DNA of 64,000 nucleotides from assembly GCA_003990705.1 (NCBI GenBank), contig AP018318.1:2111501-2175500 (forward strand), read 5' to 3'. Origin of the DNA: Nostoc sp. HK-01. GTDB lineage: Bacteria; Cyanobacteriota; Cyanobacteriia; Cyanobacteriales; Nostocaceae. This document shows positions 1 through 9,453 of the stretch, in pieces (position 1 is the stretch's first letter; each line of letters begins with the position of its first letter). Under the pieces are notes generated by a model. That model saw nothing but the letters and a program-made list of their open reading frames with translations. It was not told the origin of the DNA and made no database searches. The translations under genes and the position numbers were made by a program.

Positions 1-912
1 TCTGCGATCGCTGTTGATGCGTTTTGATTGACCATTATTATTCATGGGTATAGCATTGCGTGTCGGTCGAATACCGCTACCATATCTTCTGGCGTAAACT
101 TGCGTAAATTCTGCGCCAAAAAACAGAATTTGGGCGGCATAATAAACCCAAGCAAGAATTACTACTAGTGAACCCGCTGCACCGTAAGTTGAGCCAAAAC
201 TGCTATTACCAAGATATTGACCTAATAAATATCTACCCAAAGAAAACAATAGGGAGGTAATGACAGCACCAATTAACACATCATTCCAGGTAATTTTGGC
301 ATCTGGTAAAACTTTGAAAATTAGTCCAAATAATATTGTCGTAATCGCAAAAGAAAGAATAAAGTTAACAACTTGCCAAATAACATCTACACCAGGGAGT
401 AAGTTGCTAAAATAACCCACTACTGCCGTTAAAGCTGTACTAATAACCAGTGTGACTAATAGTAAAAAACCAATACCCAAAATCATCGCAAAAGATAAAG
501 CACGCTGACGTACAACATTTTTCATCGCCCGTCCAGGTTTTGGTTTGACTTCCCAAATTGTATTCAGAGCGTCTTGAAGTTCAGTAAATAAGCCTGTAGC
601 ACCTAAAAGTAAGAGTAAAATACTAATTACTGAGGCGATCGCACCTGTTTTTGGTTGGCTGGCGTTGCGGATGGCGATTTCGATAAACTTAGCTCCATCT
701 GGCCCGACTAAACCTTGAATTTGCCGGACAATTTCACCTCTAGCAGCCTCTTCGCCAAATACTGCACCAGCGATCGCAATGACAATAATTAGCAACGGTG
801 CAATCGAAAAAATTGTGTAGTAAGCTAATGCTGCGGCTAAACGAGAAGCTTTATCTTCGCTCCATTCTTGGAAAGTTTCTTGAAACAGCCCCACAATTGC
901 CTGAAAGTTCAT
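1..912 (-). CDS. YihY/UPF0761 family membrane protein (partial, C-terminus off the window)
   Basis: Reading down from the ATG at 912 gives 304 open codons with no stop before base 1, so the C-terminus is missing. The N-terminus has the family's amphipathic start followed by SRLAAALAYYTIFSIAPLL, then several long hydrophobic segments (about five to six membrane helices) and the typical GAAGSLVVILAWVYYAAQ stretch before a basic tail. The family was once called ribonuclease BN, but that activity belongs to another enzyme; its real role is unknown and is usually given as an inner-membrane protein or transporter-like. It is transcribed towards the window edge, away from nothing obviously related: the M16 peptidase genes upstream run in the same direction with a 126-bp gap. 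Confidence 0.85.
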   Translation of the reverse strand, partial: MNFQAIVGLFQETFQEWSEDKASRLAAALAYYTIFSIAPLLIIVIAIAGAVFGEEAARGEIVRQIQGLVGPDGAKFIEIAIRNASQPKTGAIASVISILLLLLGATGLFTELQDALNTIWEVKPKPGRAMKNVVRQRALSFAMILGIGFLLLVTLVISTALTAVVGYFSNLLPGVDVIWQVVNFILSFAITTILFGLIFKVLPDAKITWNDVLIGAVITSLLFSLGRYLLGQYLGNSSFGSTYGAAGSLVVILAWVYYAAQILFFGAEFTQVYARRYGSGIRPTRNAIPMNNNGQSKRINSDRR

Positions 913-1038
913 TTACTTAGTCTCCTTGTTGGAGGATATCGCTTTCTTCCTTGCTATATTTGATACTGATTTTATAAATAGCGACATCTTCCTAAAGGGG
1001 TTTGTGCAGCTTCCTAAAAGAGATATTTTTTAAATAAA

Positions 1039-2580
1039 TTATGAACCGGGAATCGTTATATCTATTGGTGTCACCTGTGTTGCCAGCTGCGTTAAAGGTG
1101 GTTGAATAGCAGTTTCATTCCCCACTACCAAAGTCACCAGATTATTTGGTTTGATGTATTGCTGTGCTACTCGTTGCACATCAGCTGCTGTAGTTGCAGC
1201 TACAGCTTTTTGGTAGCGAAATAGAAAATCCGCAGGATAACCGTAATATTCGTATGTCATCAACCGTGACAAAGTTTGGGCAGGGTATTGAAAATCAAAC
1301 ACAAAGGAGTTGAGTGTAGATTCTTTAGCTAAGGCTAGTTCTGCTGGCGTTATTCTTTGCTCTTGGATACGCTTGATTTCAGTCTGTAAAGCTTTGATAA
1401 ACTGTACAGTAGTCTCAGAGCGAGTTTTTCCATCAGCAACAAACACTCCAGGGTAATCGTATTCAGGACTCCAAGAAGCTTCTACATCGTAAGTTAACCT
1501 TTGACGCGATCGCAATTCATTAAATAAGCGTACATTTAACACGCCACTCAACACACTCAGCGCGCCATAGTCAGGACTATCTCTCTGTCCCCCTAAATGC
1601 CCCATACGAACACTACTCTGCGTTAATTGCGGTTGATTGGCAAAAAAGACACCACCTGTATTTGCTGGCGATACCTCTGGTAATTGGGATTTAGTGATAT
1701 TGTGGTTTGGCTGCCAATCGCCTAACTTAGCTTGGATGAGCGATCGCATTTTACTGGTGTCAAAATCACCCACAATTCCCAAAATTATATTATTGGGGTG
1801 GAAATATTGTTGGTAAAAGTTCAGCAAGTCTTCACGAGTAATCCGATTTACCGTTGCGTACTCTGCTGTGCGGGCATAAGGGCTATCTTTACCATAAATC
1901 AATTTCAAAAATTCCCGATCTGCAATACTATCTGGCTCATCGTTGCGACGAGCAATATTATCTTTCAACTGAGCCTTAGCTAAATCCAGCTTTTCCTGAG
2001 CAAAAACTGGTTCTCTCAACACCTCAGCAAACAAACCTAACACCATTTCGGCATCTTCGCTCAGTGCTTCAAAGCTGGCGCTACCTGTAGTGTCACCAAT
2101 ACTAGTTTCTACAGATGCGGCTCGCTGTCCTAACATCTCATTGAGTTCATCCGGCGAATGCTTCTTAGTCCCTCCAGTTCGCATTACTGTTCCAACAACA
2201 TTAGCTAAACCAACTTTATCTGCTGGTTCCAAGCGATTGCCTGTACGCACTAACGCTGCACCATTCAAAGAAGGTAGTTCGTGATCTTCCCCCAAATACA
2301 CAACCATACCGTTTTGTAAGACAAAGCGATCGTACTTGGGTAGCTTGATTTCAGGTAGTGGCGCAAACTGCAACTCGGTATAATACTTTGCTGTTGTTGT
2401 CGCTGCTAAAGTCAAGTTAAAAGTGCCAATTAAAAAGGCAACAGCAAGACTCAAAGCATAAAAAAACTTTTTGCTTTTGGAAATTTTGAATTTTGACAGA
2501 AGTCTAAGCAGAGATCTGCGTTGCTCAGAATTTCGGTGATTTTCCATCGGTTGTTTACTGTTCACCTTGCACCTAGACAT
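1039..2580 (-). CDS. M16 family peptidase, probable non-catalytic partner subunit
   Basis: A 513-residue protein with an N-terminal hydrophobic segment (about residues 38-60, ending LTLAATT) that looks like a signal peptide or anchor. The body has the two-lobed M16 fold signature (QNGMVVYLGEDHELP near the start; LFNELRSRQRLTYDVEASW in the second lobe). The zinc-binding HxxEH motif is absent at the expected place (GLANVVGTVMRTGG), while the Arg/Tyr pair of the second lobe is kept. In M16B enzymes such a protein pairs with a catalytic subunit, and the gene 57 bp upstream encodes one. The two form an operon read 4254 to 1039. An internal Met (MENHRN, residue 12) is an alternative start. Confidence 0.85.
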   Translation of the reverse strand: MSRCKVNSKQPMENHRNSEQRRSLLRLLSKFKISKSKKFFYALSLAVAFLIGTFNLTLAATTTAKYYTELQFAPLPEIKLPKYDRFVLQNGMVVYLGEDHELPSLNGAALVRTGNRLEPADKVGLANVVGTVMRTGGTKKHSPDELNEMLGQRAASVETSIGDTTGSASFEALSEDAEMVLGLFAEVLREPVFAQEKLDLAKAQLKDNIARRNDEPDSIADREFLKLIYGKDSPYARTAEYATVNRITREDLLNFYQQYFHPNNIILGIVGDFDTSKMRSLIQAKLGDWQPNHNITKSQLPEVSPANTGGVFFANQPQLTQSSVRMGHLGGQRDSPDYGALSVLSGVLNVRLFNELRSRQRLTYDVEASWSPEYDYPGVFVADGKTRSETTVQFIKALQTEIKRIQEQRITPAELALAKESTLNSFVFDFQYPAQTLSRLMTYEYYGYPADFLFRYQKAVAATTAADVQRVAQQYIKPNNLVTLVVGNETAIQPPLTQLATQVTPIDITIPGS

Positions 2581-2637
2581 ATTTTTAGTTCCTTTGCATC
2601 TTGTGCATTAGCCTGCGGCAAACGCGCATCTCATCCC

Positions 2638-4254
2638 TTATTGCGACAACAGCTTGCCAATCGTGCGATTTTCGGCTGTAAACGTTGCCTTTGTCACTCG
2701 CTGAATATCAGCAGGAGTTACTGCTGCAATTTCATCCAAATACTTAAACGAATTCCGCCAAGAACCAGTTTTTGCCTCATATTCCGATAATCGTCTCGCC
2801 ATACCCATATTGGAATTGAGGTTATCTAATAAAGCAGCTCTGATTTGAGTTTTCACACGTTGCAACTCAGTCGCTGAAACAGGCTCAGTCTTCAATTTGT
2901 CTATTTCCTTGTCCAAAGCTGCTGCCAACTCATCTATAGTGTGACCAGAAGCCGTAGTAGCCAAGAAAACTATCAAATTCGGGTATTTGTTGTCTGGTGT
3001 ATTAGTGTCACCATCTACATCTGATGCCAACTGCTGTTGTTCCACCAAAGACTTATACAACCGCGACGTGGGGCCAACCCATAATAAACTACCAATGATG
3101 TCATAAACTGCATTATCTGGATGGGTAACTGCCGGACGATGATAACCTTCCCAGTACAACGGTTGAGATGGAAGCCGCAAAGTCACCTCCCGTATTTGTG
3201 CCTGCGGTGGTTCCACCGGAATTTCTTCAATTGGTTTTGGTTTGGCTGGATAGCGCCCAAAGTAAATTTGTGCCAGTTGTTTAACCTCAGCCGGGTTGAC
3301 ATCTCCGACGATGGCGATGGTTAAATTGCTGGGTATATAGTGTGTATCAAAAAACTCTTGGACATCTTTTGGTGTCAAGTTGCGGATATCTTTTTCATAA
3401 CCAATTCCTGGCCGTCTGTAGGGATGAACTTTGAAAGCAGTATCTAAAAACTTTTCCCCCATCATTCCTGTTGGTGAGTTTTCTACACGCAAGCGTCGCT
3501 CTTCCAAAATGACATCTCTTTCTTTATAAAACTCGCGGCGAAATTCTGGTTCGAGAAATCGCTCAGACTCCAGTGACATCCACAGTTCCAACTTGTTGGC
3601 AGGAAGGACGTAAGGATAAACTGTTTTATCTAAATAAGTATAAGCATTTAAATCTCCTCCTGCTTGGCTGACAATTTGAATGAACTCATTCTCCTTAACT
3701 AGTTTGGCTGCTTGTGATTCTACTTGCTCAAACTCGGCTTGCAACTGAGCAACCTCATCTTGTTTACCATCAGCTTTTGCTGCTTTAATTTGAGTATTTA
3801 ACTGTTCTAAGCGGTCTAGTAGCGGTTTCTCTGCTTTATAGTCCGTTGTACCAATGCGCGTTGTACCTTTAAATGCTAAATGTTCAAGAAAGTGAGCCAT
3901 ACCAGTTTTCCCATCTGGCTCATCCACTGCACCCACATCTGCATAAGTCACGAAGGAAATTACTGGCGCTTGATGGCGTTCAAAAACAATAAATTTGAGT
4001 CCATTATCGAGACGAAACTCTGTCACTCGCTTAATCGCTTGATCTAGATAAGGTTGTATTGAACTAGAAACTGGTTGAGTTTGAGTTTTGCTTTTTTGCA
4101 GTGGTTGTTGAGGAGGAGATGCTGTCTGAATTTGGGCTACAGCAACTTCTGGTACTAACTTCCAGAATATAATTGTGAGGGCTATCAATATTGCCAACAG
4201 CCAACGCAATCTAACTGCACTAGGAATCAAGCGTTTAAGCTTAGCTAACAGCAT
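2638..4254 (-). CDS. M16 family zinc metallopeptidase, catalytic subunit
   Basis: A 538-residue protein with an N-terminal membrane or signal segment (residues 16-40). The inverted zinc motif is HFLEH (H121, E124, H125), followed by the distal acidic region ERDVILEERR (about 245-254), which supplies the third zinc ligand in this family. Between them is a charged, probably helical insert (about 140-190). The protein should degrade peptides in the periplasm or at the membrane with the inactive partner encoded immediately downstream. First gene of the pair; the 353 bases upstream separate it from the comM fragment. Confidence 0.9.
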   Translation of the reverse strand: MLLAKLKRLIPSAVRLRWLLAILIALTIIFWKLVPEVAVAQIQTASPPQQPLQKSKTQTQPVSSSIQPYLDQAIKRVTEFRLDNGLKFIVFERHQAPVISFVTYADVGAVDEPDGKTGMAHFLEHLAFKGTTRIGTTDYKAEKPLLDRLEQLNTQIKAAKADGKQDEVAQLQAEFEQVESQAAKLVKENEFIQIVSQAGGDLNAYTYLDKTVYPYVLPANKLELWMSLESERFLEPEFRREFYKERDVILEERRLRVENSPTGMMGEKFLDTAFKVHPYRRPGIGYEKDIRNLTPKDVQEFFDTHYIPSNLTIAIVGDVNPAEVKQLAQIYFGRYPAKPKPIEEIPVEPPQAQIREVTLRLPSQPLYWEGYHRPAVTHPDNAVYDIIGSLLWVGPTSRLYKSLVEQQQLASDVDGDTNTPDNKYPNLIVFLATTASGHTIDELAAALDKEIDKLKTEPVSATELQRVKTQIRAALLDNLNSNMGMARRLSEYEAKTGSWRNSFKYLDEIAAVTPADIQRVTKATFTAENRTIGKLLSQ

Positions 4255-4607
4255 ATATTTCGCTATTTTGGTAGTAGCAGATCGACTCAGCTAATCAGCA
4301 TTCAACTTGGATTTTTATGTCTTAGCCAAAATTTAGCAGTCAGTAACCAACAGATTACTTTCACTCTCAATTAGAAACTGAAAATTAAAAAATGTCTTTT
4401 AATTATTTCTCAGTCAAATTTTGTATTTTCCTCAAGAATCTAGCTGCTTTAATTGAGAGGAATTTATACCACCATGCAGATCAGCTTACTATCTATTATT
4501 AATAGGCAAGTGTAGATATACCCCTGACTATATTCATCCCCCAAATGCTGTATGCTTGTGCTTTGGTTTGAATCTGCCTGTAGATAGCTGCAATTTTGTC
4601 CTGATAA
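4255..4607. other. Intergenic region, AT-rich
   Basis: The 353 bases between the M16 operon and the 3' end of the comM fragment hold no convincing gene, tRNA or strong hairpin. They should contain the M16 promoter near the right-hand side of 4255 (minus strand), but I cannot point to a clear -10/-35 pair. Confidence 0.4.
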
Positions 4608-5489
4608 TCATAGCATTCTATCGATTGTGCGATACTGAATTGCTTCCGCTACATGATGAGATTGCAGGTCATCTTCTCCGGCTAAATCTGCAATAGTGCG
4701 GGCAACTTTGAGAATGCGATCGCTCGCCCTCGCTGATAAACCTAATTTATTGATTGCTGCTTCTAATAAAGAACGACTAGCATCATCTAACTTGCACCAT
4801 AGTGGCAGATGTCGGCTTTGCATTTGAGCATTGCAACGCAGATTTGTTTCTGTTTGGAAGCGGTGAATACTGCGATCGCGTGCTTGTTGAACTCTTTCCC
4901 TGACAGATTTTGATGACTCTCCTGTGGGTTGTTGAGTAATTTCTTCTGGTTTGAGGCGATTCACCGCCACCTGCAAATCAATTCTGTCCATCAACGGCCC
5001 AGAAAGCTTTGCCCAATATTGTTCTCTTTGTCTGGGCGAACAGGTACACTGTTGAATGGTATCGCCGTAGTAACCGCAAGGACAGGGATTAGTACTCGCC
5101 ACTAAAGTAAACTGCGCGGGAAAAACCACAGATTGTTTTGTGCGGGAAATGGTCACATAACCATCTTCTAAAGGCTGACGCAGAAATTCTAAAACATCCC
5201 GTTTAAATTCCGTAAGTTCATCGAGAAAAAGTATACCACGATGAGATAACGAGATTTCCCCAGGACGGGGAAAACTACCACCACCAACCAAAGAAGGGCC
5301 GGATGCAGAATGGTGAGGACTGCGAAAAGGGCGATCGCGCACTAAAGAACCACGATTTTTTAATAATCCAGCGACAGAATGAATCCGAGTTACTTCCAAA
5401 GCTTCCGAAAATTCCAGCGGTGGTAAAATTCCAGATAAACGTCTAGCTAACATTGTTTTCCCACTTCCGGGAGGGCCGACAAATATCAA
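4608..5489 (-). pseudogene. comM: comM (YifB) 3' fragment, separated by a mobile element
   Basis: This is the C-terminal 294 codons of a YifB/ComM-type Mg-chelatase-like AAA+ ATPase, a helicase that aids branch migration during natural transformation. It begins exactly at LIFVGPPGSGKTMLARRL, the Walker A region, and continues through the Mg-chelatase core (SPHHSASGPSLVGGG, LSHRGILFLDELTEF as Walker B, STNPCPCGYYGD) to the C-terminal domain. A TAA codon stands directly before the first codon (5490-5492) and belongs to the inserted element. The missing 216 codons lie at 13453-14100 in the same orientation; together they give about 509 codons, the normal length. The TTG at 5487-5489 is an internal Leu codon, not a real start. 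Confidence 0.93.
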
Positions 5490-5500
5490 TTATCTATAGC
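5484..5500 (+). repeat. Left end: coupling sequence plus terminal inverted repeat
   Basis: TATCAA (5484-5489) encodes the Leu-Ile of the comM Walker A leader and is read as target sequence. TTATCTATAGC (5490-5500) is the element's left terminal inverted repeat, identical in complement to the right end. The first in-frame stop after the comM fragment falls inside this repeat. Confidence 0.75.
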
Positions 5501-5613
5501 TCTTAAAAACAATTCTTTAAAGTAAACAACAACAATATTGACACAGAGCCAGCCTCATCGTAGAATACTTACACAAAGCTTTTCCACAAAGTAATAAACG
5601 TCTACAAAGTATC

Positions 5614-6741
5614 GTGAAAGTACAAAGGGTACGTATCCCTAACAGCGATAAAATCACATGGACAGTTTTAGGTACTGACTATTTGCCAGTTGCTCCAATT
5701 GAGCAATTTTTAAGGTATTTAGAAAGTGTAGAGAGATCGCCCAATACGATTAGATCTTATGCTCACCATCTAAAGCTTTACTGGGAATACCTACAAGCGC
5801 ATAACCTAGATTGGACGCAAATGGGTGTCATTGAGCTTGCTGAATTCATGGCATGGCTTAGAAGTCCTAATCCCCAAGGAGTTTTATCAATTCAAGAGCA
5901 AGAAGCAAAGCGCACAGAATCAACAGTAAATCTGATTCTGACATCAATTTGTATGCTCTATGATTTTCATGAAAAAACAGGCAAGGTTCCGTACATTCCA
6001 CTTTATCGGTCACAGGTAATGCCTGGGCGGAAATACAAAGGCTTCCTGCACCATATCACTAAAAGTAAACTAGTCAGAACTCGTTTGCTCAAACTGAAAG
6101 AGCCAAAACGCTTACCCAAAACACTTTCTCCTGAGCAAGTAGAGGAATTAATTAATTCCTGCACTCGACTCAGAGATAAATTTCTACTTTGTTTGTTACA
6201 TGAAAGTGGTATGCGAATTGGACAAGCTTTGGGTTTAAGACATGAGGATATTCATTCTTGGGATAATTTAATTAAAGTCACTCCCAAAGACAACAATGCC
6301 AATGGCGCTCGTGCAAAAACTAAGTCTTCTTATAATCTTCATGTCTCAAAAGAATTGATGGGCTTATATAGCAAATATCTGCAAGATGAATTCATGGAGA
6401 TACTTGGCAACGACCTTAGCGATTATGTCTTTGTCAATCTGTGGGACGGAAGGATTGGTTCTCCTATGACTTATAGCAATGTTATGGATTTGTTCAATCG
6501 CCTCAAAAGGAAAACTGGTATCGCTGTTCACCCCCACATGTTTCGCCATACTCATGCCACAGAACTAATTCGTCAGGGTGTAGGCATGGCTTATGTGCAA
6601 AAAAGATTAGACCATGCCAGCATTCAAACCACGTTCAACACCTATGTTCATGTCAACGACGAAGACATGAAAAGAGAATTGAGCCAATACTTAAATAATG
6701 GATATGATACAGAATCAGCAGACAATTCAGACACAGAATAA
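5614..6741 (+). CDS. Tyrosine recombinase, TnpA-like (Tn554 family)
   Basis: A 375-residue phage-integrase-type recombinase starting with GTG. The N-terminal SAM-like core-binding domain is about residues 25-125 (SPNTIRSYAHHLKLYWEYL). The catalytic domain (about 170-350) has R201 (GMRIGQALGLRHED), H308 and R311 (HPHMFRHTHATEL), H334 (LDHASIQTT) and the nucleophile Y344 (NTYVHV). It is the first of three overlapping genes: its last 44 bases overlap the next reading frame, implying translational coupling. By analogy with Tn554 it would cut and join one pair of strand ends during site-specific insertion and excision at comM. It lies 124 bp inside the left end, the usual place for an element's own recombinase. 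Confidence 0.93.
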   Translation: MKVQRVRIPNSDKITWTVLGTDYLPVAPIEQFLRYLESVERSPNTIRSYAHHLKLYWEYLQAHNLDWTQMGVIELAEFMAWLRSPNPQGVLSIQEQEAKRTESTVNLILTSICMLYDFHEKTGKVPYIPLYRSQVMPGRKYKGFLHHITKSKLVRTRLLKLKEPKRLPKTLSPEQVEELINSCTRLRDKFLLCLLHESGMRIGQALGLRHEDIHSWDNLIKVTPKDNNANGARAKTKSSYNLHVSKELMGLYSKYLQDEFMEILGNDLSDYVFVNLWDGRIGSPMTYSNVMDLFNRLKRKTGIAVHPHMFRHTHATELIRQGVGMAYVQKRLDHASIQTTFNTYVHVNDEDMKRELSQYLNNGYDTESADNSDTE

Positions 6742-8299
6742 AGTTTACAAATTTGTTAATTGCCCAAGGTGCAAAAGTACTAGTTTTAGAAAAAATGGTA
6801 AAAATCCATCTGGCACTCAAATATATAAATGTAGCCAGTGTGGAAGAACTTTTACTCCAGATGCACCAAATTTAATTCAAGAAAATCATGAAATCGATGT
6901 CAATCCTAAATCTGAATATTCTAAAGATATTTGGGATTGTCGTGCATTGGGGGTTGAAGGGGGTGTAGGAAAATCTAGCTATAAGCTAAATTTTATTCCT
7001 ATTAAACAGAAATGGTTGAAAGAAACAGCAAAAACCTATTTAAAAGTCTGTTTGAGTTCTATCACATTTGCGTCTGTACAAGAAAAACTTTATTCAATCA
7101 GAAAATTATCAAAGTTCTTGGCAGAAAACTACCCAGATATTACTCCAGAAAATATAGATAGAGATATCATCACTGAGTACACAATATATTTGGCAGGTCA
7201 AAAATTAGCATCAAGTACCCGTTATAAGTGTATTAGCGATGCAAAGCTATTATTTGATGCTGCTTATCAATATCAATGGCTTGATGTCCGAAGGTATTTG
7301 GTTCGTCCGGAAGATTTCCCCAAGAAAGAAAAACGACTCCCTCGCTACATTCCAGAGGAAGTCATGCAGCAACTCAATCAATACCTAGATGATTTGGCAG
7401 AGCCAATAATGAGAATGGTATTGGTGCTGCAAGAGTGTGGGATGCGAATTTCAGAGCTAGTAAATCTCAATTTTGATTGTTTATTACAGGATAAGACTGG
7501 AGATTGGTTTTTAAAATATTACCAATTCAAGATGAAAAAGGAAATTACTATACCTATTTCAAGAGAGCTTGTCAGAGTTATTCAAGAGCAACAGAGATAC
7601 ATCCGTCAACATTTTACTCAAAAAGAATTTAACTGTTTATTCTGTGCAAATGTAGGGGCAGTTAGACCTAATTTTATTCCGTCCCCTCGTGTGATGATGC
7701 GGAAAACATTACCCAATCATCTTAACCGTTTAGCCAAGAGAAGAAATATTTGTGACAACTCTGGCAATTTGTGGCATTTTCAAAATCATGCTTTTCGGCA
7801 TACAGTAGGGACGCGAATGATAAATAATGGTGTTCCTCAGCATATTGTTCAGAGATATTTAGGGCATGAATCACCTAATATGACTTCTGTTTACGCTCAT
7901 ATTCACGACCAGACAATGAAAGAAGAAATTGCAAAGTTTCAAGGCAAGGTCGTGAATGTTGTGGGGCAAGTTGTCGAACCTAATGACGTACAAGCAGATA
8001 TATCTGACTTGCAATGGTTCAAACGAAATATTCAAGCGCAAGCATTACCAAACGGTTCTTGCGCTTTACCCATAATTTCTCAAGGATGTCCTCATGCCAA
8101 TGCTTGCTTGACTTGCACTCATTTTCGTACAACTGCCGAGTATTTGTCAGAGCATAGACAGCAGTTAGATCAGACTAACCAACTTCTTCAAAAAGCTGAG
8201 GCTAATGGCTGGGTGCGCCAAGTTGAAATGAATCAGAAGGTGAAATCCAACCTAGAAAAAATCATTGAAACATTGGAGGCAGATTCAAATGACGGTTGA
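6698..8299 (+). CDS. Zinc-finger tyrosine recombinase, TnpB-like (Tn554 family)
   Basis: A 533-residue second recombinase. An N-terminal zinc ribbon (C22-x2-C25 and C45-x2-C48, with GxxxYKCSQCGRTFTPD between and after) resembles the DNA-binding ribbon of IS1-type and other transposases. A core-binding domain follows (about 110-200), then the catalytic domain with R250 (ECGMRISELVNL), H364 and R367 (HAFRHTVGTR), H390 (YLGHESPNMTS) and Y399 (VYAHIHD). Near the C-terminus is a further cysteine cluster (C454, C464, C470, C473; GCPHANACLTC), seen in TnpB-type recombinases. It overlaps both neighbours. The start could be ATG 6698 or ATG 6704. Confidence 0.92.
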   Translation: MDMIQNQQTIQTQNKVYKFVNCPRCKSTSFRKNGKNPSGTQIYKCSQCGRTFTPDAPNLIQENHEIDVNPKSEYSKDIWDCRALGVEGGVGKSSYKLNFIPIKQKWLKETAKTYLKVCLSSITFASVQEKLYSIRKLSKFLAENYPDITPENIDRDIITEYTIYLAGQKLASSTRYKCISDAKLLFDAAYQYQWLDVRRYLVRPEDFPKKEKRLPRYIPEEVMQQLNQYLDDLAEPIMRMVLVLQECGMRISELVNLNFDCLLQDKTGDWFLKYYQFKMKKEITIPISRELVRVIQEQQRYIRQHFTQKEFNCLFCANVGAVRPNFIPSPRVMMRKTLPNHLNRLAKRRNICDNSGNLWHFQNHAFRHTVGTRMINNGVPQHIVQRYLGHESPNMTSVYAHIHDQTMKEEIAKFQGKVVNVVGQVVEPNDVQADISDLQWFKRNIQAQALPNGSCALPIISQGCPHANACLTCTHFRTTAEYLSEHRQQLDQTNQLLQKAEANGWVRQVEMNQKVKSNLEKIIETLEADSNDG

Positions 8300-9203
8300 G
8301 CGTAATATTGAGGGACTGCGCGACAATGCTCAAAGGAAACGCGAAGAGACAAGAGAAAAAGCAGAGCGAGGAATTCAGCAGCTAATTAGGGAAAAGCGAA
8401 CTATTAACTTTAACACAGTGGCAGAAGTTTCTGGAGTTAGCAAAGCTTGGCTCTATAAAGAACATGATACTAGATCTCAAATAGAACATCTCAGGCAGAA
8501 TCAAGCTCAATCACAGAAAGTGCCACCAAAGCAAAAAACCTCAGATGCCTCCAAAGATGCAATCATTAAAACCCTCAAAGAAAGAATTAAAAAAATTGAA
8601 GCTGAAAACAGAGGGTTGCGCGACCAGCACGAAGCGATTTATGGACGAATACTTCAAGCTTCGGAGATAGAGCATAAATTAGAAAGACTAGAAGCAGAAA
8701 ATGCCAAGTTAAGAAAGGAATTAGAAGAATGTCGTTCTCATTCACACAAATCTTCTGTGTCTAAAATATCTAACCTCCAATCTGTTTCCTCTAAAAAGAC
8801 AGGGAAAATTAGTGATGTCATTAAAAGCGAGTTAAACGCTTTAGGCATTGAACTAAACAGTACTCTTGTATCTAAGATAAAGAATGCAGAAGAAGATGTG
8901 GTTTTAAACGCAATTGAGGCATTAAAGGAGCAATTGCAGTATAAAGTAATTCCAAGTCCAGGAGGGTGGCTTGTTAAAGCAATTGATGGTGAGTGGAAGC
9001 CAAATAAACCCCTTGGTGAAACTCGTTCCGCAGATGTGTTCGCGGAGTGGTACGGACTGGCAAGAGAACAAGGAATTGTGACTGGAAGTCGGAAGGCAGA
9101 AGATGACTCTGTGTGGGTTCAAGAAAACACTGGTCAGTGGGTTCCGTTTGAAGAATTTTCGTCAAGATGGACAATTGAATATTTGCGATTAAAATCTAAA
9201 TAG
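8289..9203 (+). CDS. DUF6262/TnpC-like coiled-coil protein
   Basis: A 304-residue protein when started at ATG 8289, which has a TTGGAGG ribosome site at 8274-8280 and overlaps the tnpB-like gene by 11 bp. The N-terminus (NIEGLRDNAQRKREETREKA, then INFNTVAEVSGVSKAWLYKE) is the charged helix plus helix-turn-helix typical of DUF6262 proteins that follow paired tyrosine recombinases. A long Glu/Lys-rich coiled coil follows (about 80-150). The C-terminal third (about 190-300) has no family I recognise. In Tn554 the third protein influences insertion orientation and efficiency rather than catalysing; a similar accessory role is inferred. Confidence 0.8.
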   Translation: MTVERNIEGLRDNAQRKREETREKAERGIQQLIREKRTINFNTVAEVSGVSKAWLYKEHDTRSQIEHLRQNQAQSQKVPPKQKTSDASKDAIIKTLKERIKKIEAENRGLRDQHEAIYGRILQASEIEHKLERLEAENAKLRKELEECRSHSHKSSVSKISNLQSVSSKKTGKISDVIKSELNALGIELNSTLVSKIKNAEEDVVLNAIEALKEQLQYKVIPSPGGWLVKAIDGEWKPNKPLGETRSADVFAEWYGLAREQGIVTGSRKAEDDSVWVQENTGQWVPFEEFSSRWTIEYLRLKSK

Positions 9204-9230
9204 CAGAGTTATCTGTTTAAAAATTTAAAA

Positions 9231-9418
9231 GTAAGAATTCTTACCTCTTAGAAAATAGCACAATCCTCCTAATTAGATTTTTAATTAGGAGGATCATTCT
9301 ATTTAGAAAATAAAATACAAGAAATCTCTTAATTTAAAAATAAAAGGTAAGGATTCTTACAATTAGATTTTAAATAGGAGAATCCTCCTAATTAGATTTT
9401 AAATGGGAGAATTCTCCC
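9231..9418 (+). repeat. Palindrome and tandem-repeat array before the KilA-N gene
   Basis: This 188-bp stretch is built from related symmetrical units. GTAAGAATTCTTAC (9231-9244) is a perfect palindrome with a near copy at 9347-9360. A hairpin with 13-bp perfect arms (9263-9275 and 9282-9294, ATCCTCCTAATTA) and a 6-base loop lies between them. Two 29-bp tandem units (9361-9389 and 9390-9418) share AATTAGATTTTAAAT and each ends in a palindrome of the form GGAGAATyCTCC. The array sits directly before the chosen KilA-N start (9454). It reads like an operator cluster or recombinase accessory-site array; which of these is not decidable from sequence. Confidence 0.75.
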
Positions 9419-9453
9419 ATTTAAAATTATTAAACGCAACAAAATATTTTATT

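Noticed and set aside
9403-9453. Upstream ATG for the KilA-N gene
   Set aside because: It lies inside the palindrome array and would add residues foreign to the domain; ATG 9454 fits the KilA-N start.
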